Positions 8,458-17,209 of a stretch of 64,000 nucleotides of DNA are shown here, in pieces. The position numbers and the translations under genes are program-made. Location: assembly GCA_044221445.1 (NCBI GenBank), contig JBGAPF010000004.1, forward strand, positions 68,647 through 132,646, in the 5' to 3' direction. The DNA is from JBDHTS01 sp044221445. Its GTDB lineage: Bacteria; Pseudomonadota; Alphaproteobacteria; Micavibrionales; Micavibrionaceae. Under the pieces are notes generated by a model. That model had not been told where the DNA came from, did not search any database, and saw only the letters and a program-made list of their open reading frames with translations. The number at the start of each line of letters is the position of its first letter. Position 1 is the first letter of the stretch.

Positions 8458-9138
8458 ATGAAAAAGCTACTACTGACGACTGCCCTTATGATGCTGGCAA
8501 GCCCCGCATTTGCTAAAGACTACACGATCAAGGAGGTCAGCGATCCAGCGGGCGAAAAGCCTTATTATTTCGAGCCATCAAACCTGACCATTCAGCCCGG
8601 CGATACCGTCAATTTCGTCAACGCGCAGGAAGACATGCACGATGTCATGTTTATCAACGTCCCGAAAGGCGTCGATGAAATGATCATGAGTCCGATGCAC
8701 GAGAAAGAAGGCGACAAATTTTCTTACACATTCACCGTTCCTGGCACCTATCAGTTTCATTGTCATCCGCATGAGAAACTGGGCATGAAAGGCGCATTGA
8801 TCGTAGGCCAAGCCTCAAAGCCAGGTGAAACGGTAGCGATGGATCATCATAAGATGACGGAGAAAGCCGAAGGAACGTCAGATGACCATCATGCTACCGC
8901 TGCAACGGATCTGCCGCAGGCAACGGGCAAGGTTAACAGCGTTGATGCTGCCAACCATACAATCAATGTTACCCATGATCCGATCAAGGCGCTGGGCTGG
9001 CCGAAGATGAAAATGGAATTCCCCGTTGATAGGAGCGTTGACCTTTCCGGGTTCAAAGCAGGCGATTCCGTCGCTTTTACATTGAAGCCAGGTGCAAACG
9101 ACGACTATTCAGTTGTTGGCATTAAAGCCGCTAAATAG
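8458..9138 (+). CDS. periplasmic cupredoxin fused to a CusF-like domain
   Basis: 226 residues: signal peptide (to about 19), a blue-copper domain (35-117) with type 1 ligands His61, Cys102, His105 and Met110 in FHCHPHEKLGM, a His-rich linker (125-145), and a C-terminal domain (about 152-226) with GKVNSVDAANHTINVTHDPI and WPKMKMEF, which match the Cu(I)-binding CusF fold including its Trp and Met ligands. The joining of electron-transfer and metallochaperone modules in one chain suits a periplasmic copper shuttle for CopA or the RND pump. Its ATG has AAAGGAGAAA upstream, 35 bases after copB. Confidence 0.85.
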   Translation: MKKLLLTTALMMLASPAFAKDYTIKEVSDPAGEKPYYFEPSNLTIQPGDTVNFVNAQEDMHDVMFINVPKGVDEMIMSPMHEKEGDKFSYTFTVPGTYQFHCHPHEKLGMKGALIVGQASKPGETVAMDHHKMTEKAEGTSDDHHATAATDLPQATGKVNSVDAANHTINVTHDPIKALGWPKMKMEFPVDRSVDLSGFKAGDSVAFTLKPGANDDYSVVGIKAAK

Positions 9139-9166
9139 TGGAAAAGCTTTAATTAAACATTTGTTC

Positions 9167-9198
9167 TTGACCTTGGAGGTAACTCCAAGGTTTAGAAT
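9167..9198 (+). promoter_or_regulatory. CueR/MerR-type copper promoter
   Basis: TTGACC (9167-9172) and TAGAAT (9193-9198) with a 20-base spacer (19 to an overlapping TTAGAA) that holds the inverted repeat ACCTTGGAG / CTCCAAGGT (9170-9178 and 9183-9191). This closely resembles CueR-controlled copA promoters. It now stands immediately before a headless copper ATPase. Confidence 0.8.
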
Positions 9199-9210
9199 GA
9201 AATTAGGAAG

Positions 9211-10092
9211 GTGATTCATGGAGCGCATAACCTTCTCGCGCTGGCCGCATCCCTGGAACAGGGGAGCGAGCATCCTTTGGCACATGCCGTTGTTGTGGCG
9301 GCAAAGGAAAAAAACCTCACGATTGCAAAGGCGATAGATTTTGACTCTCCCACCGGAAAGGGTGTTGTCGGTAAAGTCGATGATCGACCTGTTGCACTAG
9401 GCAATATAAAATTAATGGAAGATTTGAAAGTAGATGTGTCTTCACTGGCAAAGCAGGCTGATGATCTGCGTGGCGACGGTGCTACTGTCATCTTTATCGC
9501 TGTCGATCATTCCGTTGCCGGACTTCTGGCGATTGCCGATCCGATCAAAGCGACTACGCCTGATGCGATCAAGCAACTTCAGAAAGCAGGTATCCGTGTC
9601 GTGATGCTGACGGGCGACAATAAAACCACAGCGCAGGCAGTCGCCCGTCAGTTGGGGATCCTTGAAGTCGAGGCGGAGGTTTTGCCGGAAGATAAAAGCC
9701 GTATCGTAAAAAAACTCCAGAACGAAGGTCGCGTTGTTGCGATGGCCGGGGACGGCACGAACGATGCCCCTGCGCTGGCGGCGGCAGATATAGGGATTGC
9801 GATGGGAACAGGGACGGACGTGGCGATGGAAAGTGCAGGCATCACGTTGCTGAAAGGCGACCTGACGGGCATCGTGCGGGCGCAAAAACTTTCCAAAGCC
9901 GTCATGCGGAATATCCGCCAGAACCTGTTCTTCGCCTTTATTTACAATATGGCCGGTGTGCCGTTGGCGGCGGGCATTCTATATCCCGTCTTCGGGGTGC
10001 TTTTAAGCCCCGTCATAGCTGCCGCCGCTATGGCCCTCAGTTCCGTATCCGTTATCGCGAATGCCTTACGGCTCAGGGCTGTCCGCCTTTGA
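9211..10092 (+). pseudogene. 3' remnant of a copper P-type ATPase (CopA-type transporter)
   Basis: 293 residues that begin in the nucleotide-binding domain (LALAASLEQGSEHPLA, whose HP motif binds ATP) and run through MLTGDNKTTA, GDGTNDAPALAAADIGIAMG and the last two membrane helices, ending in ALSSVSVIANALRLR. The HMA domain, first six helices, CPC metal site and DKTGT phosphorylation site are absent, so it cannot pump. The frame opens at a GTG in a region of promoter DNA. The better-placed ATG at 9218 is in another frame and soon stops. The simplest reading is a deletion that joined a copper-inducible promoter to the last 40 percent of copA. A retained soluble role cannot be excluded because the frame is intact. 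Confidence 0.85.
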
Positions 10093-10243
10093 ATGGCCTT
10101 TTTAAGCGCCCCTTATCCTTGTCAGACCCATGCCAGCAAAAGGGTTGCGGCGAATAAGGTTATTAATCTCCGCGCAATATGCGGAGATTGTGGTTGCCAG
10201 CTGCGGTGATTATATGGTATATTCACCGCATGAGGTGCGGAGA

Positions 10244-11313
10244 ATGAGTCGTTATATCCATGAACAACCGGACTGGCCGGATTTCCGCTGGGACCATGAA
10301 AAACTGGCCGGGCGGCTTTCGGCGTTGCGCCACAGGCAGGGGCGGCTGATTGGCCGGATGGAATCCCTGGGCTTTTCCCTGCGGGCGGAAGCGACCCTGC
10401 AAACCCTGACGCTGGACGTTTTGAAATCCTCCGAAATCGAAGGCGAAATTCTCGACCGCGACCAGGTCCGCTCTTCCATCGCCCGGCGGCTCGGAATGGA
10501 TATCGGTGCGCTGGCGCCCGCCGACCGTCACGTTGACGGCGTGGTCGACATGATGCTGGATGCCACACAGAATTATAAGACAGAGTTGAGCGAGGCCCGT
10601 CTGTTCGGATGGCATGCCGCGTTATTCCCGACTGGCTATAGCGGCATGCACAAGATCGCTGGTGGCCAGTGGCGTTGTTTTAAAGGGACCGATGCAGGTT
10701 ATCTCCGGCGCGTATGGCAAGGAGCAGGTGCGGTAAAACGCCCGTTGCAAAACGTCTTGAAAACCGCATCATTTCTGGAAATGGTTTAACGAGAGGATGG
10801 CCTGGATGCCCAATCACTGCAGTCCCTTATCGCCCATCTGTGGTTGCGTACGCTCCACCGTTTGAGAACTGGAGACGGACGGATTACCCGCGCCATTGCC
10901 GACATGGTCGCGCGGTCAGCTTAAACCCGCAACGCTGCAGCATGTCGGCGCAGATCCGGCGAACGCAAAGCTATTATGATCTGCTGGAGGCAACGCAAAA
11001 AGGCGATCTCGATATTACGCCTGCGTGGCGGAATGGACCCGCAGTTTACGCCAGTACGCTGACCGGGATGGATGAAACGCTGGGCGGTGCTTCGCAAAAG
11101 CGCGTTTCTGGGATGGTCATAAGATGGAACGTTCAGCCGCCAGCGCCTGATGCTGAACAAATTGCTGGACGGGTTTGACGGAAAGCTCAATTCCTCAAAT
11201 AGGCGAAGATCGTAAAATGTTCACAGAATGCAACCTTGCGTGATGATATTGATCTTGTCCGGCGCAGTATTCTGACCAAGGATGGCAGAGGTGGCGGACG
11301 CAGCACCAGCTGA
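10244..11313 (+). pseudogene. fic-family gene, frameshifted
   Basis: Starts at an ATG after GCGGAG with MSRYIHEQPDWPDFRWD, the DUF4172 N-terminal domain of Fic proteins, and runs to about base 10690 before the frame breaks. The continuation is readable in other frames: VISGAYGKEQV, a Fic core remnant reading as DGRITRAIADM (near 10880), SMSAQIRR and YYDLLEATQKGDLDIT (10940-11020), QRLMLNKLLDGFDGKL, and an end of GGGRSTS then stop at 11311-11313. The usual HPFxxGNGR catalytic motif is damaged (LRTGDGR). Fic proteins transfer AMP or related groups. Several small indels make this a clear pseudogene. Confidence 0.85.
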
Positions 11314-12739
11314 TGGCGAAGCTGCGGATACGGGTAGTGACCCGCTCTTTTTAGGCAATTCTGGCAGGGCACTGGTGGGAGCACTTTTGCACAAAAAACG
11401 GCAAAAACAGGCGAGCGACTATTAAAAATTGAAAAACGCTTAAATCTTTGATCTGTTTGTTGTATCTTTGCTGGCTATTGCAGTTTTTGGTCGGAACGTT
11501 TTTATAAACCGAAGGTCGAGTTAAATCCCTCAGCCAGCACCATTCTTCATTGTTTCTATTATTACATCGCTTCGCGCAAAGCGTATTTCTGCACTATTCA
11601 GCATGTCCAGCAAAGGCGTTTAGCATATCACCGCCATATCAAGCCATTCTCCAGGTCACCCCATTTTTATCTTTCGCGCGGTCATACTTTGAAGCTCACG
11701 GTTCATGTTATTCAATTTCAATCTATTAGCCAGCTGCCGCCCATAACCGTTTTAAATATCGTCTGCTAACCCGCGCGGAAATTATATAAAGGTCGCGCGG
11801 TAAATATTCTTGTAATGTTCTCGTGCTTTGTGATAAGGTCCCAATGAGCGCACGGCAAGAAAATCGACTTTAGAGATGTGTGCAAGCTGGGCGGCATCGT
11901 TGCCGCGCAAAAACTGCAACCATCGATTACTTTATTTAATCATGCAGCAGACGGGCCGGAATAAAACATTTCGGCGCTTAAGTTTTAAATACCTCCGTTG
12001 CGGCAAGGCTGCCGCCTGACTGGGGGCTTTCATTCGCTGAAGGTCGATGACTTTTTCAATGACCTTTTGCAGCCGCTGGACTGCTGCGCCATTGTGCCAG
12101 CGCACTCGGCTCCCCGATAATAGTGGTGACATCCACGATATTGCTTGCTGTTCGCGCTTGGTCACCCATTTAAAACATAAACGGCCTGTTCTCGCTGCAC
12201 GAGGCAGGCCGTTTTCTATTGACATAAAAATATTCTTCCGCCGTCGCGAGATCCTTTTTAGCGCGTTCGGTCACAGCCTTTCAAGCGATAAAGATCGGCG
12301 GCGACTGCTGGTGATGAAAGCAAAAGAAAAATTCTGATCATGTTTGGCCTCAATGTCTGGTACATCAGGCTGACTCGGTTAGTAGCAAACTGACCTGCCA
12401 GTATTTCGCTTCTTCTGATCATCTTTGAAAGAGCAGGAACAGCCTTCTGCAATTTCCATTAACCCCAGTTCACCGAATCAAACAAATACCGCGCTTCGTC
12501 AGCGGTGTTTTTCCATCCGTGAAGCGATCTGTCTGATTTTTAAGTTAAATTCATCTGTTTGTCGTCGTATCTGATCCCCGGGCGGCGTCACGCCGCCTGC
12601 TGGCGGTGGCTGATGATGTTTCACCGATTGAGCAGCCGCGGCTTCATCGAACGGACGCCAGCAATGTCGGTCCTGCTCACCAGCAGCAGTACAGATGCAG
12701 CTGCGCGAATAAAGACACGGCGAATGCTGAAACGACATA
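11314..12739. other. decayed region with no readable gene
   Basis: About 1.4 kb with stops in all frames and no protein I recognise on either strand. It shows the mixed composition of eroded coding sequence rather than a regulatory region. One clear hairpin occurs: AACGGCCTG (12180-12188) with CAGGCCGTT (12205-12213), an inner CTCG/CGAG pairing and a short T run after it, which would serve as a plus-strand intrinsic terminator. Confidence 0.5.
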
Positions 12740-13653
12740 TCATCTGATGTGATAGTCTTGTAGCGCGAAAACGACGCAATCCGGTCCATTCGTTCGTGCC
12801 GAAACTTTCTTCAAAATATCTATGCAGGAGCTAAAGCCATCGACCGGATGCGCAGCAGCTTCGAAAATCACCTCATAGCCATCAGCGATCGGTTTACGTG
12901 GCAGCTGCGCTGGCCATCGCTGCCGGGATTCGCGACTGCACCACACCCGCCGAAATAGGCTTTAGCCAGTTCGCCGATATCTGCCCAGTATCAAACAACG
13001 CCTGCTTTTACGAGTCGATCTCTGGAGCAGATCCTTTCGGAAACGGTACAGCCATAAATTTTGGGACATTACGACCACGAATGAATTGCGATTTGTGGAA
13101 TCTTCGGTTCAGCCATAATGCGCTCTGTAACGTCGCCTTTGAAGCGCGAGTGATAAGTGATTTTGTTTCCGAAAACCTTTAATGGCTTCACGCAGAACAT
13201 ACAGCACCTGCGGATACATTTTGGCTTGGTCCAGGCCACGCCAGCGTGACCCTCGACATCAGCAGCGCTTCCAGATCCGTTTCAGTCCGGCTGACGCGTC
13301 ACGGTACACATCAAGCCTTTCAGTTTAAGCCGCGCCCTTGCGATTGGTTACCGGCATGGATCTATGTGTTCTTTCTTCATCATATCGACGGCGGTCGGAT
13401 CTCCGGCAGATCTTCGGCGGTCAGCACAACATGCCGGATAAAGATCAGACGGGATGCGCCATCTTTTGGTTTTGTCGTCCTGACGGATTTCTTCGATCTG
13501 GGGAAACAGGCGAAAGATCGCATCGCGCATCCGTTCAGCGGTCCGCCGACCGACTTCAAATTCTTCCTGGATGTTCGCTAGGCCGACCCCTTCGGTTGAC
13601 CCCTGCATCATCATGGCGAGATGCAAAAGCTGCTCTGATTTTTCTAAACGCAT
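12740..13653 (-). pseudogene. WYL/HTH transcriptional regulator remnant
   Basis: The N-terminal part (13653 down to about 13430) is intact: MRLEKSEQLLHLAMMMQGSTEGV, then ANIQEEFEVGRRTAERMRDAI, a DeoR-like winged helix of the kind that precedes WYL domains. Beyond it the frame drifts. Fragments such as ITYHSRFKGDVTER (near 13150) and YFEESFGT (near 12820), in shifted frames, match the WYL core and its end. Stops and frame changes are frequent, so it is a pseudogene; the 3' limit is approximate. Confidence 0.65.
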
Positions 13654-13694
13654 AGAATCGGCCTTTTATGATTTTTCTGACCCTAAATCATTTA

Positions 13695-13713
13695 TACGTC
13701 ATATTTGGACGTA
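13695..13713. promoter_or_regulatory. TACGTC / GACGTA dyad
   Basis: Perfect 6-base inverted repeat with a 7-base centre, 42 bases in front of the remnant regulator and upstream of the antitoxin gene. A third GACGTA lies at about 13747. It could be the operator of the lost regulator. Confidence 0.35.
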
Positions 13714-13850
13714 TGGGAATTGGGGTCTAATCAAATATGACCGATTCTGACGTATATGTAGTTTACAAGATTGGCAATTGTCGTAGAAAGATACATCTGC
13801 GATTGAAATTAGTAGCCAAAATAGCTAAAACTGCATCACACAGACAAGAG

Positions 13851-14060
13851 ATGCAGATGAAAACTATAACGGCAAAAGAAGCCAAAAATGGCTTTGGACG
13901 TCTGATTGATAACGCATTGGCAGAACCAATAGCGGTCGCAAAGCATGGAAGGCCCGTGGTAGTGGTATTATCGATAGAAGAATATGAACGGCTTAAAAAG
14001 CCAAATAGCGGAGGATCCAGTGAGCCTGCCGCGAAGAAAGGGCAGCGGCATGTCAGTTAG
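13851..14060 (+). CDS. Phd/YefM-family antitoxin
   Basis: 69 residues: MQMKTITAKEAKNGFGRLID, AVAKHGRPVVVVLSIEEYERL, then a basic Gly/Ser-rich tail. This is the classic Phd/YefM fold, which binds its own promoter and neutralises a partner toxin. The annotated frame could be extended upstream, but homology begins here; ATG 13857 is an alternative start. The next gene begins inside its 3' end, the arrangement normally seen for a toxin, but that partner is not a recognised toxin. Confidence 0.8.
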   Translation: MQMKTITAKEAKNGFGRLIDNALAEPIAVAKHGRPVVVVLSIEEYERLKKPNSGGSSEPAAKKGQRHVS

Positions 14061-15207
14061 ACAAATGCTTCCCCTTTCACCTAGCGCGTGCAGCCTGGAT
14101 GATGCACGCCCACTTTATTTTCTTCCACGCGATAATCTTGCAGAAGAAGTATTGATTCCTGGTTTCAATGAAGCCTCAACAGCCGCATGTATGATCGGAT
14201 TTTTTTCAAGCGCAGCACTAGCAGACTTAGCACCTGGGCTGGCGACTTTTATTCAAAATACTGAATCATGCTTCCGCATGATTGTTAGCCCGTTTTTAAC
14301 TGACAATGACCAGAGTGCTATAGAAGCGGGACTTAAAAATCCTGAAGAGCTGGCAGCTGATATTTTAGAAACTGGTTTCGTTAGTGCTGATGATCTACAA
14401 AAGCACACCTTAAAATGTTTGTCCTATTTGCTTTCGAAGGGGCGAATTGAAATCAAAATCGCGCTTATGAAGAATGCGCTATTCCATCCGAAAGTATGGC
14501 TCTTTGAAACGCAGGCAGGCCGCGTAGCTGTTCATGGATCCGGCAATGCGACAAGATCAGGCATTCGCAAAAACAAAGAACAAATTACTGTTTCTAAGTC
14601 TTGGGTGGACCCAACACAAAAATATATTTCTGATAAATTTTCCGATGAATTTGAAATGCTCTGGCGTAACCAAGATGAAGATTGCCTTATAGTTTCCCTG
14701 CCAGAAGCGATAAAACAAAAACTGTTGCGTGATTACCCCGCAGACCGCCGCCCTACCGAAGATGATTTTATAAAATTATATAAACGCGCTTCAAAGGAAG
14801 CATCTTCGGAGTATGGTGTGGGAATCACGCCGATCAACAGCATTCTGTTGACAGCGCTGGATGCCTTCCCTGAGCGGGAGATTGTCCTTGTACATGCAGT
14901 ATTGAACGAGGATGTGCAGGCATTCCGCCTATCCTTCGATGCTCTCGCGCAGAAGCACAAAAACCTGAAAGTCTATTACCGTTACAGCGATGCGCCACAG
15001 ACAAGCGCCGCTAATGCTAGCAATGGCTTCGTAACAGCAGAATATCTGGAATCACTCCTGCCAGGGCGTGATGCCGATTACTATTTCTGCGGCCCGCAAC
15101 CGTTTATGGTGGCGCTTTACCACGGACTTATACAATGGGGCATTCCTGCGTCCCAGGTGCATTTCGAGTTTTTCGGTCCTCGACAAGAATTAGGGAAAGC
15201 GGCGTAG
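14020..15207 (+). CDS. chimera: phospholipase-D-like domain fused to flavohaemoglobin tail
   Basis: 395 residues from a GTG preceded by GGAGGA; an ATG at 14050 is an alternative. Residues 1 to about 265 resemble the phospholipase-D-like nuclease domain found in front of some DNA helicases, with the HKD-type motif HPKVWLF and GSGNATRSG (near 165-180). At about base 14815 the sequence switches to GVGITPINSILLTALD and continues as the NAD-binding end of flavohaemoglobin or ferredoxin reductase, including YYFCGPQPFMVALYHGL and VHFEFFGP. Haem and FAD domains are absent. The frame is open across the junction, so a fusion protein can be made, but it probably arose by deletion between two genes. Function unknown. 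Confidence 0.75.
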   Translation: MSLPRRKGSGMSVRQMLPLSPSACSLDDARPLYFLPRDNLAEEVLIPGFNEASTAACMIGFFSSAALADLAPGLATFIQNTESCFRMIVSPFLTDNDQSAIEAGLKNPEELAADILETGFVSADDLQKHTLKCLSYLLSKGRIEIKIALMKNALFHPKVWLFETQAGRVAVHGSGNATRSGIRKNKEQITVSKSWVDPTQKYISDKFSDEFEMLWRNQDEDCLIVSLPEAIKQKLLRDYPADRRPTEDDFIKLYKRASKEASSEYGVGITPINSILLTALDAFPEREIVLVHAVLNEDVQAFRLSFDALAQKHKNLKVYYRYSDAPQTSAANASNGFVTAEYLESLLPGRDADYYFCGPQPFMVALYHGLIQWGIPASQVHFEFFGPRQELGKAA

Positions 15208-15257
15208 AATACAGAAATCGAAGATTAATAGCGTTGACATAGACCTTTCCAACAACG

Positions 15258-15527
15258 TCTAAATACGCGCATGCCGGTATCACGGTTAATGCTTATTGCC
15301 CCGGCGTGGTCGGCACGGATATGTGGGTCGAAATCGACCGCCGTATGGCCGAGATTACCGGAGCCAAAATTGGTGAGAGCTACGATAAATTTGTCGGCGG
15401 CATAGCTTTAGGACGGGCTGAGACTCCTGAAGATGTGGCGTCTTTTGTATCCTATCTTGCCGGGCCGGACTCGGATTATATGACCGGACAGGCTCCTTTA
15501 ATTGATGGCGGGCTTGTTTATCGTTAA
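15258..15527 (+). pseudogene. 3' remnant of an acetoin/diacetyl-reductase-like SDR
   Basis: The readable part runs HAGITVNAYCPGVVGTDMW to a normal SDR ending, DYMTGQAPLIDGGLVYR. This is the last third of an NAD(P)-dependent short-chain dehydrogenase, closest in pattern to acetoin reductases. The Rossmann dinucleotide site and catalytic Tyr-Lys are missing, and there is no credible start. It follows the flavohaemoglobin tail by 50 bases, so two 3' gene ends are side by side. Confidence 0.8.
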
Positions 15528-15705
15528 GCAGCCACACCACAATTAAATTTCCTATTCATGGTACGCTGGCGAAGACACAGAGAATGCTTTTTTCCAGCGA
15601 GGAGGGCTTGAAAAACGCCACCTTTGAATATCACAAAAAATTTTTCAAAAAAACATAACAATTACAATTGCTTGCAACGGAGAATTTTTATACGATTGTG
15701 TCCGT

Positions 15706-15720
15706 CTGCTGCACCATTTT
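15706..15720 (+). repeat. 15-base direct repeat, copy 1
   Basis: CTGCTGCACCATTTT, identical to bases 18006-18020 and exactly 2300 bases from it. The two copies bracket the DUF4037 and protease genes. Confidence 0.7.
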
Positions 15721-15812
15721 AAAATTCAACAAATTTTGTAGATCAGTTCAATGGGTTGGAAGATGGAGACAAACTTTTCTCCGACACCTTCGGTTTGTTA
15801 ATTTTTGAACGC

Positions 15813-16090
15813 CCACAGTTTATCTTTTCAACGATTTGTTTATAAAAGCAAAAAACTGTGGACGTCATAAAAATTTCCTAAACGGTTTTTCTTGTAACTC
15901 GGTTATCGCTCGTAATTAATTCTGAACTGTCAGTCTCCGGTTACAAGAAGCGGAGAAGGCAAAAAAGACGCCAAATAGCGAATTGTAAAATCCACGCATT
16001 TATTTTTGTTGTTTTTTGGTTTGTTTGCTCTGTTATTACGAGGTTGAATTCCTTCATAAAAACTGTGGACGTCCATTAGAGTAACTGTGG
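15813..16090. repeat. cluster of AACTGTGG motifs
   Basis: Four copies of AACTGTGG, one inverted, within 280 bases. Two share the longer form AAAAACTGTGGACGTC. The inverted copy at 15813-15821 can pair with the one at 15853-15861. Spacing is irregular, so these are not regular iterons; they may be protein-binding sites. Confidence 0.5.
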
Positions 16091-16117
16091 AGAATAGAGA
16101 GAAGAAAAGGCATATCA

Positions 16118-17179
16118 TTGGAAAAGATTAAATTTATTCCCGGTTTGAAAATGGGCGCAATTCTTCATAAGGAGATTGTGGCGCCTCTCATGCAATCTGA
16201 TTTTCCGCAAATAAAATATGCTGCAGCCTTGATCGGCCCGGGCTCGGAAGTTTTGGGATTCGACAATGAAGTTTCTACAGATCACGATTGGCGTCCGCGC
16301 ATTTTTATCTTTTTAAGCGAGAATGATAAAACCGTATTTGGCGGCGAACTTACAAAAAAGCTTAGTGAAAAAATTCCAGATATTTTTTATGACTTCTCCA
16401 CTAAGGCAGACAATACAGAGGATTTGCGATCTCAGATCATTTTCTCAGTTGATGAATTTTGGCGGCGTACACTTAATTTTTCGCCGAAATTAACGCCACT
16501 GGCGCCGGATTGGCTGACATTCCCCGAGCATATTCTTCTATCCCTTACGAGTGGCGTTGTTTATCGGGATGATTTCGGAGAACTTACCGAGGCAAGAAAT
16601 AGATTTTCCTATTATCCGGATGATATCTGGCTTTACATGATGGCGGCGCAATGGACCAAAATTTCGCAGGAAGAGGCTTTCATGGGCCGATGCGGCGATG
16701 TCGGCGATGAAATCGGTTCGCAGGTAATTGCAGCCAGGCTGATAAAAGAATTGATGCAGCTTTGTTTCCTGATGGAAAGACAGTATGCGCCATATAGCAA
16801 ATGGTTCGGCACGGCTTTTCTGAAACTTGATTGTGCCGCCCGACTTCAATCATCGATGCTTGAGGTTTTGGCGCAGACAAAATGGATCGACCGCCAAGCT
16901 TGCCTAAGCAAGGTTTATGAATTGGTTGCTGAGATTTTCAATGGCAAACAGATTATTGACCAGCCTCTTGATGCCAGCGTCACAGATTATCATACACGCC
17001 CTTATAAAGTGATCAGTGCCGGGCGTTTTTCCGAGAAATTGAAAGAGAAAATTGAGTCGCCCGAAATCAGAGGGCTAACCCCGGACCTCGGATCAATCAA
17101 CCAATTCATCGATAGCACCGATATGCTTGCGCATCCGGAAAGATGCACGAAACTTAAATCTATCTATCAAGATTTCTAG
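16118..17179 (+). CDS. DUF4037 protein, nucleotidyltransferase-like
   Basis: 353 residues with the pattern of DUF4037 proteins: an N-terminal nucleotidyltransferase-like segment (ALIGPGSEVLGFDNEVSTDHDWRP, where GS and DxD-type acids would bind metal), then a helical half with LYMMAAQWTKISQEEAFMGRCGDVGDEIGS. The substrate of this family is not established. The start is a TTG eight bases after AAAAGG, the only one consistent with the conserved N terminus. It precedes a protease gene by 30 bases, in an AT-rich segment bracketed by a direct repeat. Confidence 0.75.
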   Translation: MEKIKFIPGLKMGAILHKEIVAPLMQSDFPQIKYAAALIGPGSEVLGFDNEVSTDHDWRPRIFIFLSENDKTVFGGELTKKLSEKIPDIFYDFSTKADNTEDLRSQIIFSVDEFWRRTLNFSPKLTPLAPDWLTFPEHILLSLTSGVVYRDDFGELTEARNRFSYYPDDIWLYMMAAQWTKISQEEAFMGRCGDVGDEIGSQVIAARLIKELMQLCFLMERQYAPYSKWFGTAFLKLDCAARLQSSMLEVLAQTKWIDRQACLSKVYELVAEIFNGKQIIDQPLDASVTDYHTRPYKVISAGRFSEKLKEKIESPEIRGLTPDLGSINQFIDSTDMLAHPERCTKLKSIYQDF

Positions 17180-17209
17180 AATATTTATAAAACGGATCGG
17201 TCGAAATCC

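Larger units (their letters stand above)
15528..16117. other. AT-rich non-coding stretch with repeats
   Basis: No gene seen. It contains a 16-base direct repeat, AAAAACTGTGGACGTC (15851-15866 and 16058-16073), further AACTGTGG motifs (reverse orientation at 15813-15821; forward at 16083-16090), and a 10-base inverted repeat TTCTTGTAAC / GTTACAAGAA (15889-15898 and 15940-15949). One copy of a 15-base repeat, found again before the beta-lactamase, is at 15706. The density of motifs suggests a regulatory or recombination role for the DUF4037 gene that follows. Confidence 0.6.

Noticed and set aside
13851..15207. Ordinary toxin-antitoxin pair
   Set aside because: The gene coupled to the Phd antitoxin is a PLD-flavohaemoglobin chimera, not a Doc, RelE or YoeB-type toxin.
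15813..16090. CRISPR array or regular iterons
   Set aside because: Repeats are short, irregularly spaced and partly inverted.
15930..16118. 62-codon minus-strand frame before the DUF4037 gene
   Set aside because: Phe/Leu-rich translation of AT-rich repeat DNA with no ribosome site.
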